Part shown: positions 12,049 through 23,269 of the stretch, in pieces | Layout: each line of letters opens with the position of its first letter | Position numbering within the stretch: the stretch's first letter is position 1 | From: Glycine soja | Lineage: Eukaryota; Streptophyta; Magnoliopsida; Fabales; Fabaceae | NCBI RefSeq assembly: GCF_004193775.1 | Contig: NC_041005.1 | Coordinates: 17,641,865 to 17,705,864 of the forward strand | Direction of reading: 5' to 3' | Length of the DNA: 64,000 bases | Notes under the pieces: model-generated | Told to the model about the DNA's origin: nothing | The model's input: only the letters and a program-made list of their open reading frames with translations | The model's database searches: none | Program-made: the position numbers and the translations under genes

Positions 12049-12603
12049 ATGACTGCTGAATTTACATCTGAAGATGAACGGGAGCAGGAAACTGAATTAG
12101 TAGAACAAAGTCTGGATTTAATTAGGGATGCAGATGTTCATATATCCCTTAATGCATTACAAGTTGTAGCTGGGGGGAACATCCTGCAAATGACAGGCTT
12201 AATTAAGAAACAACCAGTGCCTTTTTTAATGGACACTGGAAGTACACACAACTTCATTAGTGCCAAGTGGGTAAAATCACTCGGACTTAAGTCTCAAAGC
12301 ATAAAAAATTTTCCAATTATGATTGCATCTGATAAACAAAGGGTTATTACTAGAAGTTGTACTCAGGTAGAATGGCAGTTTGGTGATCATATTTTTCAAG
12401 CTGATTTTTTAGTGTTTCCTAGCAGTATTTTTGGGGTGATTCTGGGTATGCAGTGGTTCAAGACACTAGGTGACATCAATTGGAATTATGCTCAGCTGAC
12501 AATGCAGTTTCAACATCAAGGAAAACTGGTCTACTTACAAGGTGAGCAGATTTCAGAGAACATCATGGAATTGGAAGGTAAATTAAAACTAGCTCATTGC
12601 TAG
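12049..12603 (+). pseudogene. Aspartic protease part of gypsy pol
   Basis: The open stretch has the retropepsin active site PFLMDTGSTHNFIS (catalytic Asp of DTGS) and the later hydrophobic ILGMQWF that packs below it. It stops at 12601-12603, and another stop lies at about 12697, before the reverse transcriptase. In an intact element this would be continuous with gag and RT. Confidence 0.85.
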
Positions 12604-12699
12604 GCCATGTTAGTAGCACTGCAAGGACCAGTTTGCTATAATGAGATATCGGTGGAGGATCACAAGTTGACTCAAGAACAGGAATCTAAAATGCATTAG

Positions 12700-14070
12700 T
12701 TGTTAGAGACATACCAACAACTATTCAATGAGCCCATAATGTTGCCTCCCAAAAGACGGTATGATCACAAAATCTCCTTGGTTACTGATAAACCATTCTG
12801 TTTGAAACCATACAGGTATCCACATGCTCAAAAGGAGGAAATAGAAAGACAAGTTAAGGCTTTACTCAACACTTGGGTTATCAGAGAAAGTGGAAGCTGC
12901 TATGTGTCGCCATTAGTTTTGGTTAAAAAGAAAGATGGCTCATGGAGATGTTGCACTGATTTCAGAAAATTAAATGCTTTGACAATAAAGAACAGGTTCC
13001 CTATGCCTTTAATAGAAGATCTATTGGATGAATTAAATGGTGCGAGTTACTTTTCTAAACTGGACTTACGAAGTGGATACAACCAAGTCAAAATGGTAGA
13101 GGAAGACATTCATAAAACTACCTTTAGAACCCATAGTGGGCACTATGAGTGGGTTGTGTTACCTTTTGGACTCAACAATGGACTAGCCACATTTCAAAAT
13201 CTGATGAATGATATTTTCAGGGAGCACCATAGGAAGTTCATTTTGGTTTTCTCTGATGACATCTTGGTCTATACCAAGACATGGTCAAAACACATTCAAT
13301 GCCTGCACACTACACTGCAAATACTACAAGAACATAGCTTGGCACTCAACTACAAAAAATGCAGCTTTGGCACGACCAAAATCAATTACTTGGGGCATTT
13401 GATTTCTGCCAAAGGGGTGCATCCAGATCCTGATAAAATTAAGGCAATCCAACAGTGGCCAAGACCTGAGACAGTAAAAGAATTAAGAGGATTTTTAGGT
13501 TTCTCAGGCTACTATAGAATATTTATTCAGAACTATGGGAAGCTTGCTAATCCACTTACACAACTACTGCAGAAGGACATTGAATTCAGATGGACAGAAG
13601 ACACTGAATCAACATTTGCTAAATTGAAACAGGCCTTGACATCTGCTCCGATATTAGCTTTACCAGAATTTGGTCAACCTTTCACAGTTGAAAGAGATGC
13701 TTCAGGAGTAGGTATTGGTGTTGTACTTCTTTAAAAAGGCCACCCAATAGCCTACATTAGCAAAGCCATGGGCCCAAAGTATCAATTACTATCAGCCTAT
13801 GAGAAAGAATTCTATGATATATTATTTGCTGTGAAGAAATGGCAACACTACTTCCTTGGACAACACTTCATAATCAAGACTGATAAAAAAGCATTAAAGC
13901 ACCTTCTTGAGCAACCTCCAACAACCTTGATGCAAAATTGGGGATTAGAGAAACTCATGGGATTGGATTTCAGTATTGAGTATAAAAATGGAAAAGAAAA
14001 CGTGGTAGCTGATGCACTGTCAAGGCAGAAACAAGGAAGCATAACAGCAATCTTCCAAGTCACATCTTAG
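12700..14070 (+). pseudogene. Reverse transcriptase and RNase H part of gypsy pol
   Basis: Recognisable RT blocks are SPLVLVKKKDGSWRCCTDFR, FPMPLIEDLLDEL, FSKLDLRSGYNQVKM and the catalytic region VFSDDILVY, where a YVDD/FIDD type motif is expected. The connection domain (RGFLGFSGYYRIF) follows. RNase H begins at RDASGVGIG, is broken by TAA at about 13732, and resumes with AYEKEFYDILFAVKKW and NVVADALSR. Confidence 0.9.
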
Positions 14071-14202
14071 TTACTGAGGGAGGCCAAGGATTCATGGAAA
14101 ATTGATACAAAATTATAGAAGATAGTGGACCAAATCAGGATAAATCAGGGTTCTTACAAGCAATACACATTTGATGGCACATTTCTTTGAAGAAAAGGAA
14201 AA

Positions 14203-15507
14203 GTGGTAATTGGAGCAGATCTGCAAATGAAAGAAAGGATCTTGCATCACTACCACAACAATGTAACTGGAGGACATTCAGGGGACGATCTAACATATAG
14301 GAGGATTAAAGAACAATTTTATTGGAAGGGATTGCATAGGGAGGTCAGGAAGTGGGTGCTGGAATGCCATATCTGCCAGAAAAACAAACCATTGTTACAA
14401 ATGCCTACTGGATTGCTTCAGCCATTATTTGTCCTAGATAGAGCCTGGAAGTCCATTTCAATGGATTTTATTGTGAGGCTCCCTAAATCTAATGGAATGA
14501 CAATTATCTTTGTGGTTTGTGACAGATACACAAAGTATGCTCATTTTATACCATTAGCTCACCCTTTTGGAGCAGCTAAAATAAGAGAAGTATTTATGGA
14601 CACCATTGTAAGATTACATGGTTGGCCATCCGAGATCATTTCTGATAGGGATAACATCTTTATAAGTGCCTTTTGGTCTGAGTTGATGCAACAACATGAA
14701 GTTAAATTGCTTAAATCCACAGCCTTCCACCCTCAAACTAATGGACAAATATAGGCATTAAACAAGACTATAGAAGGATACTTGAGGTGTGTTACCGGTG
14801 AATTACCTAAGAAATGGACAAAATATATAGCCTTGGCAGAATTGTGGTATAACACTAAGTTTCATATAGATATCAAGATGACACCATTTGAAGCACTATA
14901 TGGATACCCTCCTCCTATGCCAAATATTACAGTACAAGGAGAATCATTAGTAGAAGCAGTAGCTTATACGGTAAAAACCAGACAACAAATAACAAAGCTT
15001 CTACAGGATAATTTAACAAAGGCTCAGGAGAGGATGAAAGAGTATGCTGATCTCAAAAGGGTAGACAAAGAATTCAACTGTGGAGACTTCGTTTACTTGA
15101 AAATACAACCATACAAGCAACTAAGTTTGGAAAATTCAGCATTCCACAAGTTGGCTGCAAGGTACTATGGACCTTTCAAAGTAGTAGAAAGAGTGGGCAA
15201 AGTAGCATACAAACTTGAGTTACCTGCTGGAACAAGAATACATGATGTATTTCATGTTTCGTTGCTAAAAGAACATCATGGTCCTCACATAGCATCACAA
15301 GAACTACCACTATACAATGAGGAGGGTGAATTTGTACCACAACCACTAGTGGTTATGGATAGAAGAATGAAGAAAAAGGGCAACAGAGCTGTCACAGAGG
15401 TATTGATTCAATGGCTACATACCAAGCCAGAAGATGCAGTTTGGAAGGAATTACACAGTATGCAACCCTACTTTCTAGATTTTGATTGGAGAGCTAACAG
15501 GCCTTGA
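14203..15507 (+). pseudogene. Integrase and chromodomain-like tail of gypsy pol
   Basis: The zinc-binding region (H...H, then CHICQKNK) is followed by the catalytic core with Asp in SMDFIVRLP and Asp in IISDRDNIF. The third catalytic residue, Glu, should follow NGQ-x. There the frame has a TAG stop (14752..14754) and then continues ALNKTIEGYLR, so the stop replaces the catalytic glutamate. The C-terminal part (VFHVSLLKEH, then VLIQWLHTKPEDAVWKEL) resembles a chromodomain, which marks chromoviruses. Confidence 0.9.
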
Positions 15508-15524
15508 GGATAAGTCCTATGTTT

Positions 15525-15539
15525 GAAGAGGGGGAAAGT
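15525..15539 (+). other. Polypurine tract
   Basis: GAAGAGGGGGAAAG lies directly before the 3' LTR, the normal position of the plus-strand primer. Confidence 0.85.
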
Positions 15540-15734
15540 TGTAATAAGTGAAATTAGAGGCTTGATTAGCAAGTTAGTTGTCATTAGGAAAATCCAGATT
15601 AAGAGGGTATAAATAAACGCCCTTATGTACATTCTCATTCATTCATGAATAAAGTTCAGAAGTGTTCCTCTTATTCTTTGAGAATAGAGAGTGAGTGAGG
15701 GTTCAATTGAGTAATTCTATTCCCAATTGTTACA
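15540..15734 (+). repeat. 3' LTR of the gypsy element
   Basis: It has the same length as the 5' LTR (195 bp) and differs from it at about eight positions. It ends TTACA and is followed by the TSD copy CAGTG. Confidence 0.95.
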
Positions 15735-16083
15735 CAGTGTCAATGTCAAAATCATCGCGGATTTGCTCCAAGCTGGCGTGGACCCGACCGCGACAACGGA
15801 ATCCCTCATGCCATACCGCTCGTAATTTGGGTTGGGAGCCTCCACACGTTGAAGCTTCTGAAAGCCAAAATCGACAAATCTGTTCTTCACAAGGTCGCGA
15901 TGATGGACCGATTCGACACGATGGAGTTTCTATTGGAGCGCTACGACAACGACGACTAGGAGTTGGACATGGATGCGGTGGACTTTGAGGGGGCGATGGT
16001 GATCCACAGTGCAGCAAGGGAGGGTTATCCAGTTTTGTGTCTTGATGGGAGGAAACCCTAATCGCGCCGACAAACCTTTTTAT

Positions 16084-16701
16084 GCGGCATGGTGGTTCTA
16101 TTTATGATGCTTGGTTTAACTGTGCTTCCAACGAGGTTGGTTTCTGAAGTGATTAGAATAGCTTATGCTACATTTCATGTAGCTAGTGTCCTCCAATTAA
16201 TGCATTGATTCAATCTTTACATGCTTTTCTAGTTAATGTTTAATTATTTTCATATATATACATGTCAGGTGGCTCAAGTTCTGCTTATGTTGCCATACTC
16301 ATTTTTCCCAACTGGGAATACTTTCTGGCACTCTTGGAGAAGTCTTCTACGACTTGCTAGGTGGCTGGACTGCTTACCTCATTAGCACACTATACGTTGA
16401 ATACAGAACCAGAAAAGAGAGAGAGGAATTAAATTTCAGGAACCATGTCATCCAGGTTCCACTCTCCCATTCTCAAATTCTAAATATTATATTGCTTCTT
16501 ACTTTGTCTCTCTGCAACTTTTCATATATACTTCAATCTCAATGTATGTATGTATCTATTTTTAACACGTACAACTTAACTATAGCAGTGGGTCGAGATT
16601 CTTGATGGGCTCCTCAAGAAGCACTGGAGAAACATGGGCTTGGCCTCCAACTACACATTTCTTCTATTTGGATCTATCATCCAACTCATAGCTTGTGCAA
16701 G
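16084..16701 (+). pseudogene. LAX: AUX1/LAX auxin influx carrier, three-exon fragment
   Basis: Three pieces in the right order match AUX1/LAX proteins, plasma-membrane auxin importers of the amino-acid permease family. Exon a (to 16135) reads HGGSIYDAWFNCASNE. Exon b (16269..16455) reads VAQVLLMLPYSF and, after an extra T, QLGILSGTLGEVFYDLLGGW and AYLISTLYVEYRTRKERE up to NFRNHVIQ. Exon c (16589..16701) reads WVEILDGLLKKHWRNMGLAS and FGSIIQLIACA. The splice sites and introns are still present, so the copy came from genomic DNA and not from a spliced mRNA. The first transmembrane region and everything after the fourth conserved block are missing, and the frameshift in exon b kills the frame. 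Downstream the intron runs into NDB sequence. Confidence 0.88.
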
Positions 16702-16925
16702 GTATTATCTAACATTATCAATTCAATTCAAACTCAACTGGTATTGGCACTCGTCCATTTATTAAAGATTTTATGGCACAAATTGGTCAGGTGTGTTATT
16801 GAGAAATTAGAATTGTATATGTGCTAATTCATAAATTCCATATCATGTTTCTATGGTGGTTTTTATATATCATTCTGCTAATCACAGTCATTTGTCATTC
16901 ACTCTGCTTTTTCTCTTCTGAACAG

Positions 16926-18034
16926 GCTAGCAGGCATGCTCTAGCTACAGACGAATGGTTGAGAGTTTAAGGGTGCAACAATGTCTATGCGCTCGGTGAC
17001 TGTGCCACAATAAACCAGCGAAAAGTCATGGTAATTTATACAATATTTCTATTATATAATATCTAATTATATTGCTTCCTAGCGTCTACATACACGTGTA
17101 AGTAGGTGACATTCGTATCCATAGACTAATCAGTAATGCAATTTTTAGTCTGGCCTTTACAGTTTCTTTGTTTTATTTTTCGTTAGAGACATATTTAACT
17201 TCTATGAAATTGAAACAAATTACACATTTTCTTAATGGACAATCTAGAGGGTTGTATTAATTGACAATTACTCATTTCTATTCAAATGTTATCTTTCTCT
17301 CTGTTAATTGTGAATTAATTTTGGCCATTTTAGGAAGATATTGTAGCGATCTTTAAGAAGGATGACAGACAATTCTGGAATACTTACGGCCAAACAATTT
17401 CAAGAGGTCATGAAAGATATCTGTGAAAGATACCCTCAGGTTAAGCTATATCTGAAGAATAAACAGATGCACAACATTGTTGATTTATTGAAGGAAGCCA
17501 AGGGAGATGATACAAAAGAATCAACTGAACTAAATATTGAAGAACTCAAAAACTACACTTTCCAAAGTGGATTCTCAAATGAAATTTCTTCCTACTACAA
17601 CCTAGGTTCATTCCATAATTTGCTTGTGGCATTCACAACTGTATTTATAAGATGCATGCTTCCTAGTGATGTGACATTGAATTTCTGAAAATTCATAACA
17701 GGTTGCATCTCAGCGAGGCACTTACCTGGCCAAGTGTTTTAATCGAATGGAAGAGTGTGAAAAAAATCCAGAGGGTCCTCTCAGGTTCAAGGGAGAAGGT
17801 CAACATCGGTTTAAACCCTTTAGGTAACTAAATAGCTCCCACCTTTTGCCCAATTATGTTTTACATTTATACGATTGATAGGTGATCCATTTGCCAATGT
17901 TTTTACTTCTTAGCACATTGTTGATTGCTCCCCAAGGTACAAGCATTTAGGTCAATTTGCTCCTTTGGGAGGAGAGCAGACAATTGCCCAGCTTCCTGGA
18001 TATTGGGTTTCAATTGGCCATAGCAGTCAATGCC
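16926..18034 (+). pseudogene. NDB: External alternative NAD(P)H dehydrogenase (NDB), 3' fragment
   Basis: Four exons match the C-terminal third of plant type-II external NAD(P)H dehydrogenases of the inner mitochondrial membrane. Exon 16926..17030 reads HALATDEWLRV then YALGDCATINQRKVM. Exon 17334..17605 covers the EF-hand region with FQEVMKDICERYPQVKLYL and MHNIVDLLKEAKGDDTKES. Exon 17702..17823 reads GTYLAKCFNRMEECEKNPEG. Exon 17937..18034 reads [20 protein letters not shown] then WVSIGHSSQ. Damage includes a stop in the first exon (V-stop-GC), a deletion frameshift in the calcium-binding loop (about 17360), an extra A at about 17550, and a stop at the end of the second exon. It ends abruptly inside the motif that is normally followed by W, where it meets the GAD fragment. 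Confidence 0.9.
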
Positions 18035-18172
18035 AACATAAACAAGCCTACATTTGTGGCCCCTTACATTTATGCTCTTCACCAATGGGAGTCTGAAATC
18101 CCATTCTAGCTCTGGGTAAAGGAAAGGATTAATAAAGCCACCACTAGTAGCATCCACATGAATGGGTGTATC
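18029..18172 (-). pseudogene. GAD: Glutamate decarboxylase exon fragment
   Basis: On the minus strand one open frame reads [35 protein letters not shown] and [11 protein letters not shown]. This is the PLP-binding region of plant glutamate decarboxylase (usual form SGHKYG, with the PLP lysine kept here but its neighbours changed to R-G-H-K-C-R). It stops at the point where it abuts the NDB fragment, which lies on the opposite strand. The bases around AATGCC at the join can be assigned to either gene. Only one exon is present and no start or stop is included, so it cannot make a working enzyme. Confidence 0.88.
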
Positions 18173-18209
18173 TCATCTATAATATGACATGTAAAGCAAA
18201 TTAGTAAAT

Positions 18210-18386
18210 AAAAAAAAAAAACTTCGTACCCCATTGCCCAGAGGCTCTTCGCTATGCGAAGGTATGGGGGAGGGATATTGTACGCAGCCTTACCCTTGCA
18301 TATGCAAAGAGGTTGTTTTCGGATTCGAACCCATGACCAACAAGTCACCAAGGCACAACTTTACCACTGCACCAGGGCTCGCCCTC
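18210..18386 (-). mobile_element. tRNA-derived SINE
   Basis: A full-length SINE of about 177 bp in minus orientation, flanked by a perfect 17-bp TSD (AAAGCAAATTAGTAAAT at 18193..18209 and 18387..18403). The minus strand begins GGGCGAGCCCTGGTGCAGTG and contains a B-box-like GGTTCGAATCC. It ends GGGGTACGAAG followed by a T run. A second, older copy lies at 39868 and a truncated one at 47257. Confidence 0.93.
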
Positions 18387-19041
18387 AAAGCAAATTAGTA
18401 AATGACAAAGGAATATGTAGAAATATTTGAATTGGTGAACAGAGGTAATTAGTGGAACATTAAAAAAAATACTAAAGTTGCTGCGAGAAAATGGATTATA
18501 TAATCGGTCAAAAATGTCAATTAATTTTGTTGGTATATTTATTTAAACAACATTCAAATGAAATAAGACATTATTGCCATTCTTAATGCATAACTTTTGT
18601 ATTCTTTGGGACAATTGAAGGTTGCTATGTAATATAATCAAAGATATGCAGTCTAACAGATTATATAGTCAAACAATCTACAATGTATAGAAGTCATTTG
18701 AGAAATAAACTACTGAAAACTAGATTTATTCATTTTGGTGATAGGATATAGGCAACAAGGTGAACTAATATTTGTCTAATTAATAGAACTTCACTTGTCC
18801 TTTGTTTGTCTGATATATTATATTTTTCAGTCTGGTTTTAATTAATTTTTCCTTTAAAATATATCGTGTAGATTAAAAAGGATGGAATTACAAAGCTTGT
18901 TGTGCTTCCTCATAGAAAATATGGTGATAATTTATAATTAATATTTATAAAGAATGGTCCATGATAATTAGAGAGGATGGTGTGTACCATTTTTGTCTTT
19001 TAAGATGGTGACATACGGATGGTGCTGGTGCTAGTGTTTAT
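18387..19041. other. Spacer with ferrochelatase scrap and solo-LTR target site
   Basis: AT-rich sequence between the SINE and the solo-LTR stack. Apart from the short ferrochelatase match at 18872..18911 and the 5-bp target TTTAT at 19037..19041, nothing is recognisable. Confidence 0.5.
18872..18911 (+). pseudogene. Ferrochelatase exon scrap
   Basis: After an acceptor-like CGTGTAG, the frame reads IKKDGITKLVVLP and then diverges. This matches the conserved block that precedes the active-site region of plant ferrochelatases (family form QIKxDGITKLVVLPLYPQ). Only about 13 residues are present, so the assignment rests on a short but distinctive match. Confidence 0.45.
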
Positions 19042-20916
19042 TGTAATATCCTATTTTTCGAAAAATAAATTTAAAAAGCTTTTTTTAAAAATAAATAAAG
19101 TTTTAGGAAAATAATGAGGTTTTTGTAATTAAATAAATAAGAATAAATAGTTTTATTAATTAAAATAATGGTTTTAAGATAAATGAAATAAATATATGTT
19201 CTTAGAAAAAAATATTTTATTTATTTATTTGATAGAGTAAAATAGAGTTTTTTTTTATAAAATACTAAAAAAAATAGAGTAAATAATAGGTTGAGAGTAT
19301 CCTAACTATAAATAGACACATATTAGGTCAGTTTTTACATTTACGATACGTCGCTAAGCTCTATATTTCTCTCAAATTCGTTTTCCCTACTCCCTCTCTC
19401 AAAATTCTCTCTTTTTTCTGCATATACTCAAACTAGTCCCTGTAAAACTATGATTTCAGATTTGTTAACCGTTGTTGGATCATCGTGAAATGTGAACACC
19501 ATGTTTGAAACTCATTTTCACACATCTTCGCCGTTGGGATTTGTGAAATAATGTCTATGGCAAGAGAAATGTCCCTTGAATGGAGATAGTGAAATGGAGG
19601 CTTCAATCCCTTCTCATTCTCTCTAATGCTTGGAAACCCTAGCAGAGTAACCAGAGGAAAAACTTAAGGAATCTTAGGGAATCATAGAGATGTCGCTATC
19701 ATTACCGAACTACACATGTGAGCCCGCTTAGAGGTAAGGGATGAGTTTATCTCAATTGAGGTTAAAATGAACATGTGTAGGGATTCTTAGAGGATCAAAT
19801 TAGGATTTTATTTTGGGATGTTTATTGTATTGTAATTCTGCCTTTACGATTATAATCATGAGATTTTTCTGTTTGACAGACCAATTAATGCCCTAATGCA
19901 AATTGGTTGATAAAATTGAGTGTTCTTGATGTTTTCGTGTTTTTGAATATATCATTTTGATTCCTTTGATTTTGATATGATCATATGAAATTGCTTGAGG
20001 GGTTTTACTCCCCATGTTGTGAGAAGCATTTTTGTATAATTTGTTTATTTTTTGGACAAGATTTACTAGACTTGCGTGATAATTGTTATATTGAGATCAT
20101 GAAATTGTGATTGAAATTGTATGTAAGAGATAAATTGAGCATGTATTAATCTGTGGGATACATGTGAATATGTAATGATGGTTTGTGACATTGTGAGATG
20201 TTAAATTGTGGACATGAGATATGGTTGTGAATAAGTGTGTGGTTAACACTTGATGTGACAATTACTTGTGTTGTGAGTTGTTAATTATACAATAACACAA
20301 CTAGTGTTTACCTTGAGAAAAGTGTTTATGCGTGAGGTGTTAAAAGGAAAGTGTAGGATTCAAAGTTAAGAACCTGAGGTGTTAAATTATAACACAATGT
20401 ACAAGGTGTTAAAAGGAAAGTGTAGGGTTCCAAGTTAGGAATCTGAAGTGTTAAATTGTAGTGCAATGTGTTAAACATGTTTGAAAACAAGTGTCAGGTC
20501 ATGGGTATTGTATAATTCATGAGCAATGTCTACGTGCAAAAGCTTTTTTAGAGGTTGGACATGAATCAGGAAGGTGAGGCCCTAATAGATTCTTTGGAGT
20601 CTAGGCCTTGAGGGTAAATACACTCGGTTTGAGTGCTCCTTTAAGTCTGTGTTGATCCCATATAGTTGGAGCATTCTCGTAAAATAGAGTGATCATAACT
20701 GGTCACCTTATGATTTTACTTAGTAAGAGTGACTTGACATACCCATTGTGTGACATGTCTTGTTATGTACCCTTAAGCGCCCTGGTGTTGTTTTTCATTG
20801 ACATGATACCACATTGCATGTAGGCTTGAGTCTAAGTATAATTGTTGCATAACGCTTGTGAATTGTTTATTATGAAATTGGCGAGTATTGTTACGTCTTG
20901 AATCGAGTGTGTGATT

Positions 20917-23015
20917 TGTGAAAGTATGAATACATGATTTTGATGATGCCAAAGAAGAATCAAACAAGGTTACTTCAAAGGATAAGCATTGCTTCAAGAT
21001 TAATACAAGGTTGCTTCAACAAACAAAGCATTGCTTCAAGATTAACTCAAGATCAAGCCTTACCTCAAAACAAAGTGTTTCCAAGACATCCAAGGCTATG
21101 GTAATCGATTACTATGCAGTGTATCGATTATCAAAAGACAATTATGAAAAATAGTTGTTAAAAAGGGTTTTGAATTTGAATTTTAAACCTATAATCGATT
21201 ACCAAATGTTTGTAATCGATTACCAGCAACGAAACTCTTGAAATTCAAATTCAAAAGTCATGACTCTTCAAAATATAATTGTGTAATCGATTACCAGAAA
21301 CCTATAATCGATTACCAGTGAAAAAATTCAGAAAAAGTTTTTTTGAAAAGACACATCTCTTCAAACCATTTTGAAAAGGCACGAAGGGACTATATATATG
21401 TGTGTCTGATGTGTCATCATTTTCTCCTATTTCTTAACCCTTTTTGTCACCATTTTAATTACGGATTAGCCTTAATTGTCAAATTAATTATGCAGTTTTA
21501 TTATTTGGGCCTACTGGACTAATTTTGTGTTTTTAATTTAATTTCAGGAAAATTATAAACAATTGGGCTTGGACTTGAAGAGAGCAGACAATTTTATTTT
21601 ATCAAATCTTATCTTATCCAGATTTTATCTCATCTAGATATTATTTCATCGAGATTTTATCTTATCTTATCTAGATTTTATTTCAACTAGATTTTATTTT
21701 ATCAAATCTTATCTTATCTTGTCAAGATTTTATTTTTTTTATTTATGGGTTTGGACTTAAAACAGATTTGTAAGCTTTGGGGCTGAGAACCTATAACAGC
21801 ACCAAGGTTCTAGTTTTAAGGGTCCTTTCGTTTGGGGGAGAAAGAATAATTTTAGGTTTTGCAATTCCAGTTTTTACTATTCACGTAGCAATAAAATTTC
21901 GATTTCTGCTTCAATCTACAATTTCGTTTTCTACTGATTAATGGAAAGCTAAGTCTCCAGCGTTGTTTTCTCTTGAGGATCAAGCACAACTCTCTTTGAG
22001 GTTTTATTATTACTATTGAATTATGCTCAGTTTTTCCTCTTCACCAATTACTCTGTATTTGTTGCTATTAATCCATGCATGCTTAGTGCTTGATTAATTG
22101 TCTCTATGCTTAATTTACGTTCATGCTTAATAATCAGTTTCGTTCATGATTAATTGGTGAATGTGTTGCTTAATCACATAATGACAGCCTTATGTTAATT
22201 TTCGCTTAGTAATTTAATTTAAGGTTGGATTAAGTGGCTGAACTGATTAAGGATAAATTTTCGTAACCTAGGATAAGAGACTTGCTTGTGAATCAAGGGG
22301 AACAACATGTTTTAATTATGCTATTTTCTAATTAAAATTTGCTCGTTGTTTAAATTACAAAAACAAACAACCCCCCCAATTCGTTACTGTTTTATTACTA
22401 TCTGTTATGAACATTTGGTTGACCATTGCTCGTTGGGAGACGACCTAGGATCACTTCCTAGATACTGTATTTTTAATGTTTATTTGATTCGGGTACGGCC
22501 TCGATCAGTGTCTGACTTCAAAAAGCAAGAGAGAGATATTCCAACAGAACTTCATTGTCTAATGCTCTCTCAACAACTCTTGGACAAACACTTGCAAATC
22601 TATTAAGAGTTCATCCAGGATCTTCAATTGTAATATCCTTCTCTTAAAGAGAGAATTCTTCTTCTTCTTCTTCTTCTTATTCAAAGAGATTGATTAAGGG
22701 ACCGAGGGTCTCTTAAGTTGTAAGGATTCCTGAACACAAGGGATGGGTTGTCCCTGTGTGGTTCAGACTTTGTAAAAGGAGTTTTATAAAGAGAGTGGAA
22801 AATCTCAAGTGGATTGCTTGAGGACTGAACGTAGGCACGGGAAGTGATCGAACCAGTATAAATCGAGTTTGCATTTCTCTCTTCCCTTATCTCATTTATT
22901 TTATTGCAATCAATTTTTTCTTGCATGTTTAAAAAACATTATTAAATTGGTTGCTGCTTCTTCTTCTGCATTCTAAGTCTATCTCTCTTAAGTTATTGAG
23001 GCCAGTGGTCCAACA
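20917..23015 (+). mobile_element. Solo LTR A (nested in D)
   Basis: It starts TGTGAAAGTATGAATACATG and ends GGCCAGTGGTCCAACA. TSD TGATT lies at 20912..20916 and 23016..23020. After removing LTR C from inside it, the length is about 990 bp, close to its sister LTR B. It contains several copies of TAATCGATTACCAG and a TATA-like CTATATATATG near 21390. Confidence 0.9.
21407..22507 (+). mobile_element. Solo LTR C (nested in A)
   Basis: It starts TGATGTGTCATCATTTTCTC and ends GGCCTCGATCA, 1101 bp, with TSD GTGTC at 21402..21406 and 22508..22512. The start style is common among plant gypsy LTRs. It interrupts LTR A exactly where LTR B is continuous (GTCTGACTT...), which confirms the boundaries. 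It includes a run of 'ttatcttatctagatttta' type repeats at about 21600-21740. Confidence 0.9.
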
Positions 23016-23269
23016 TGATTAATGTGTAATGTGATTGGTCATTAAAAATTAATTTTTAAATGATAAAGTGGTTGAGTGACATGGATTGTATTAAGTTGAG
23101 CTATCTGATAAATATTTTTATAATGTATCTTGCCTATGTATTTGTTTATCCATATTTTATTTAGAAATGTGATAACTCATTCTCTACATGTTTGTGTTTA
23201 GATCTTGTGATGATCTCAAACCTTATGTCCATGAGAGTAGATGACTAGGTGGATGACTTTAAAGAACCT

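Larger units (their letters stand above)
10938..15734 (+). mobile_element. Complete but decayed Ty3/gypsy (chromovirus-like) LTR retrotransposon
   Basis: Two 195-bp LTRs (10938..11132 and 15540..15734) flank a 4.4-kb interior in the order gag, protease, reverse transcriptase, RNase H, integrase and a chromodomain-like tail. The order RT before integrase defines Ty3/gypsy. TSDs are CAATG (10933-10937) and CAGTG (15735-15739), one mismatch apart. The LTRs differ at about 8 of 195 positions (about 4 %), suggesting insertion on the order of one to two million years ago under commonly used plant LTR rates. Several stops interrupt the polyprotein, so the element is not autonomous. Confidence 0.95.
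10771..16070 (+). pseudogene. Ankyrin-repeat protein fragment, split by a retrotransposon
   Basis: The part after the retrotransposon reads VKIIADLLQAGVDPTATTES. After a frameshift it continues LHTLKLLKAKIDKSVLHKVA and MMDRFDTMEFLLERYDNDD, then a stop, then DAVDFEGAMVIHSAAREG. This last piece fits the ankyrin consensus (D-x-x-G-x-T-x-L-H-x-A-A-x-x-G). The part before the element (about 10771..10937) continues in the same direction (KPKLTRLLKPVVE just before the insertion). Two stops and at least one frameshift make it non-functional. The parent gene is not identified. It ends about where the auxin-carrier fragment begins (about 16070). Confidence 0.5.

Noticed and set aside
18222..18386. Possible tRNA gene from the B-box-like GGTTCGAATCC
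   Set aside because: The segment is a SINE with a TSD; the tRNA-like head is too diverged to fold as a working tRNA.
21100..21330. Spaced repeats of TAATCGATTACCAG looked at first like a CRISPR-type array
   Set aside because: Spacing is irregular, the repeat is only 14-16 bp, the DNA is eukaryotic, and the repeats lie inside LTRs.
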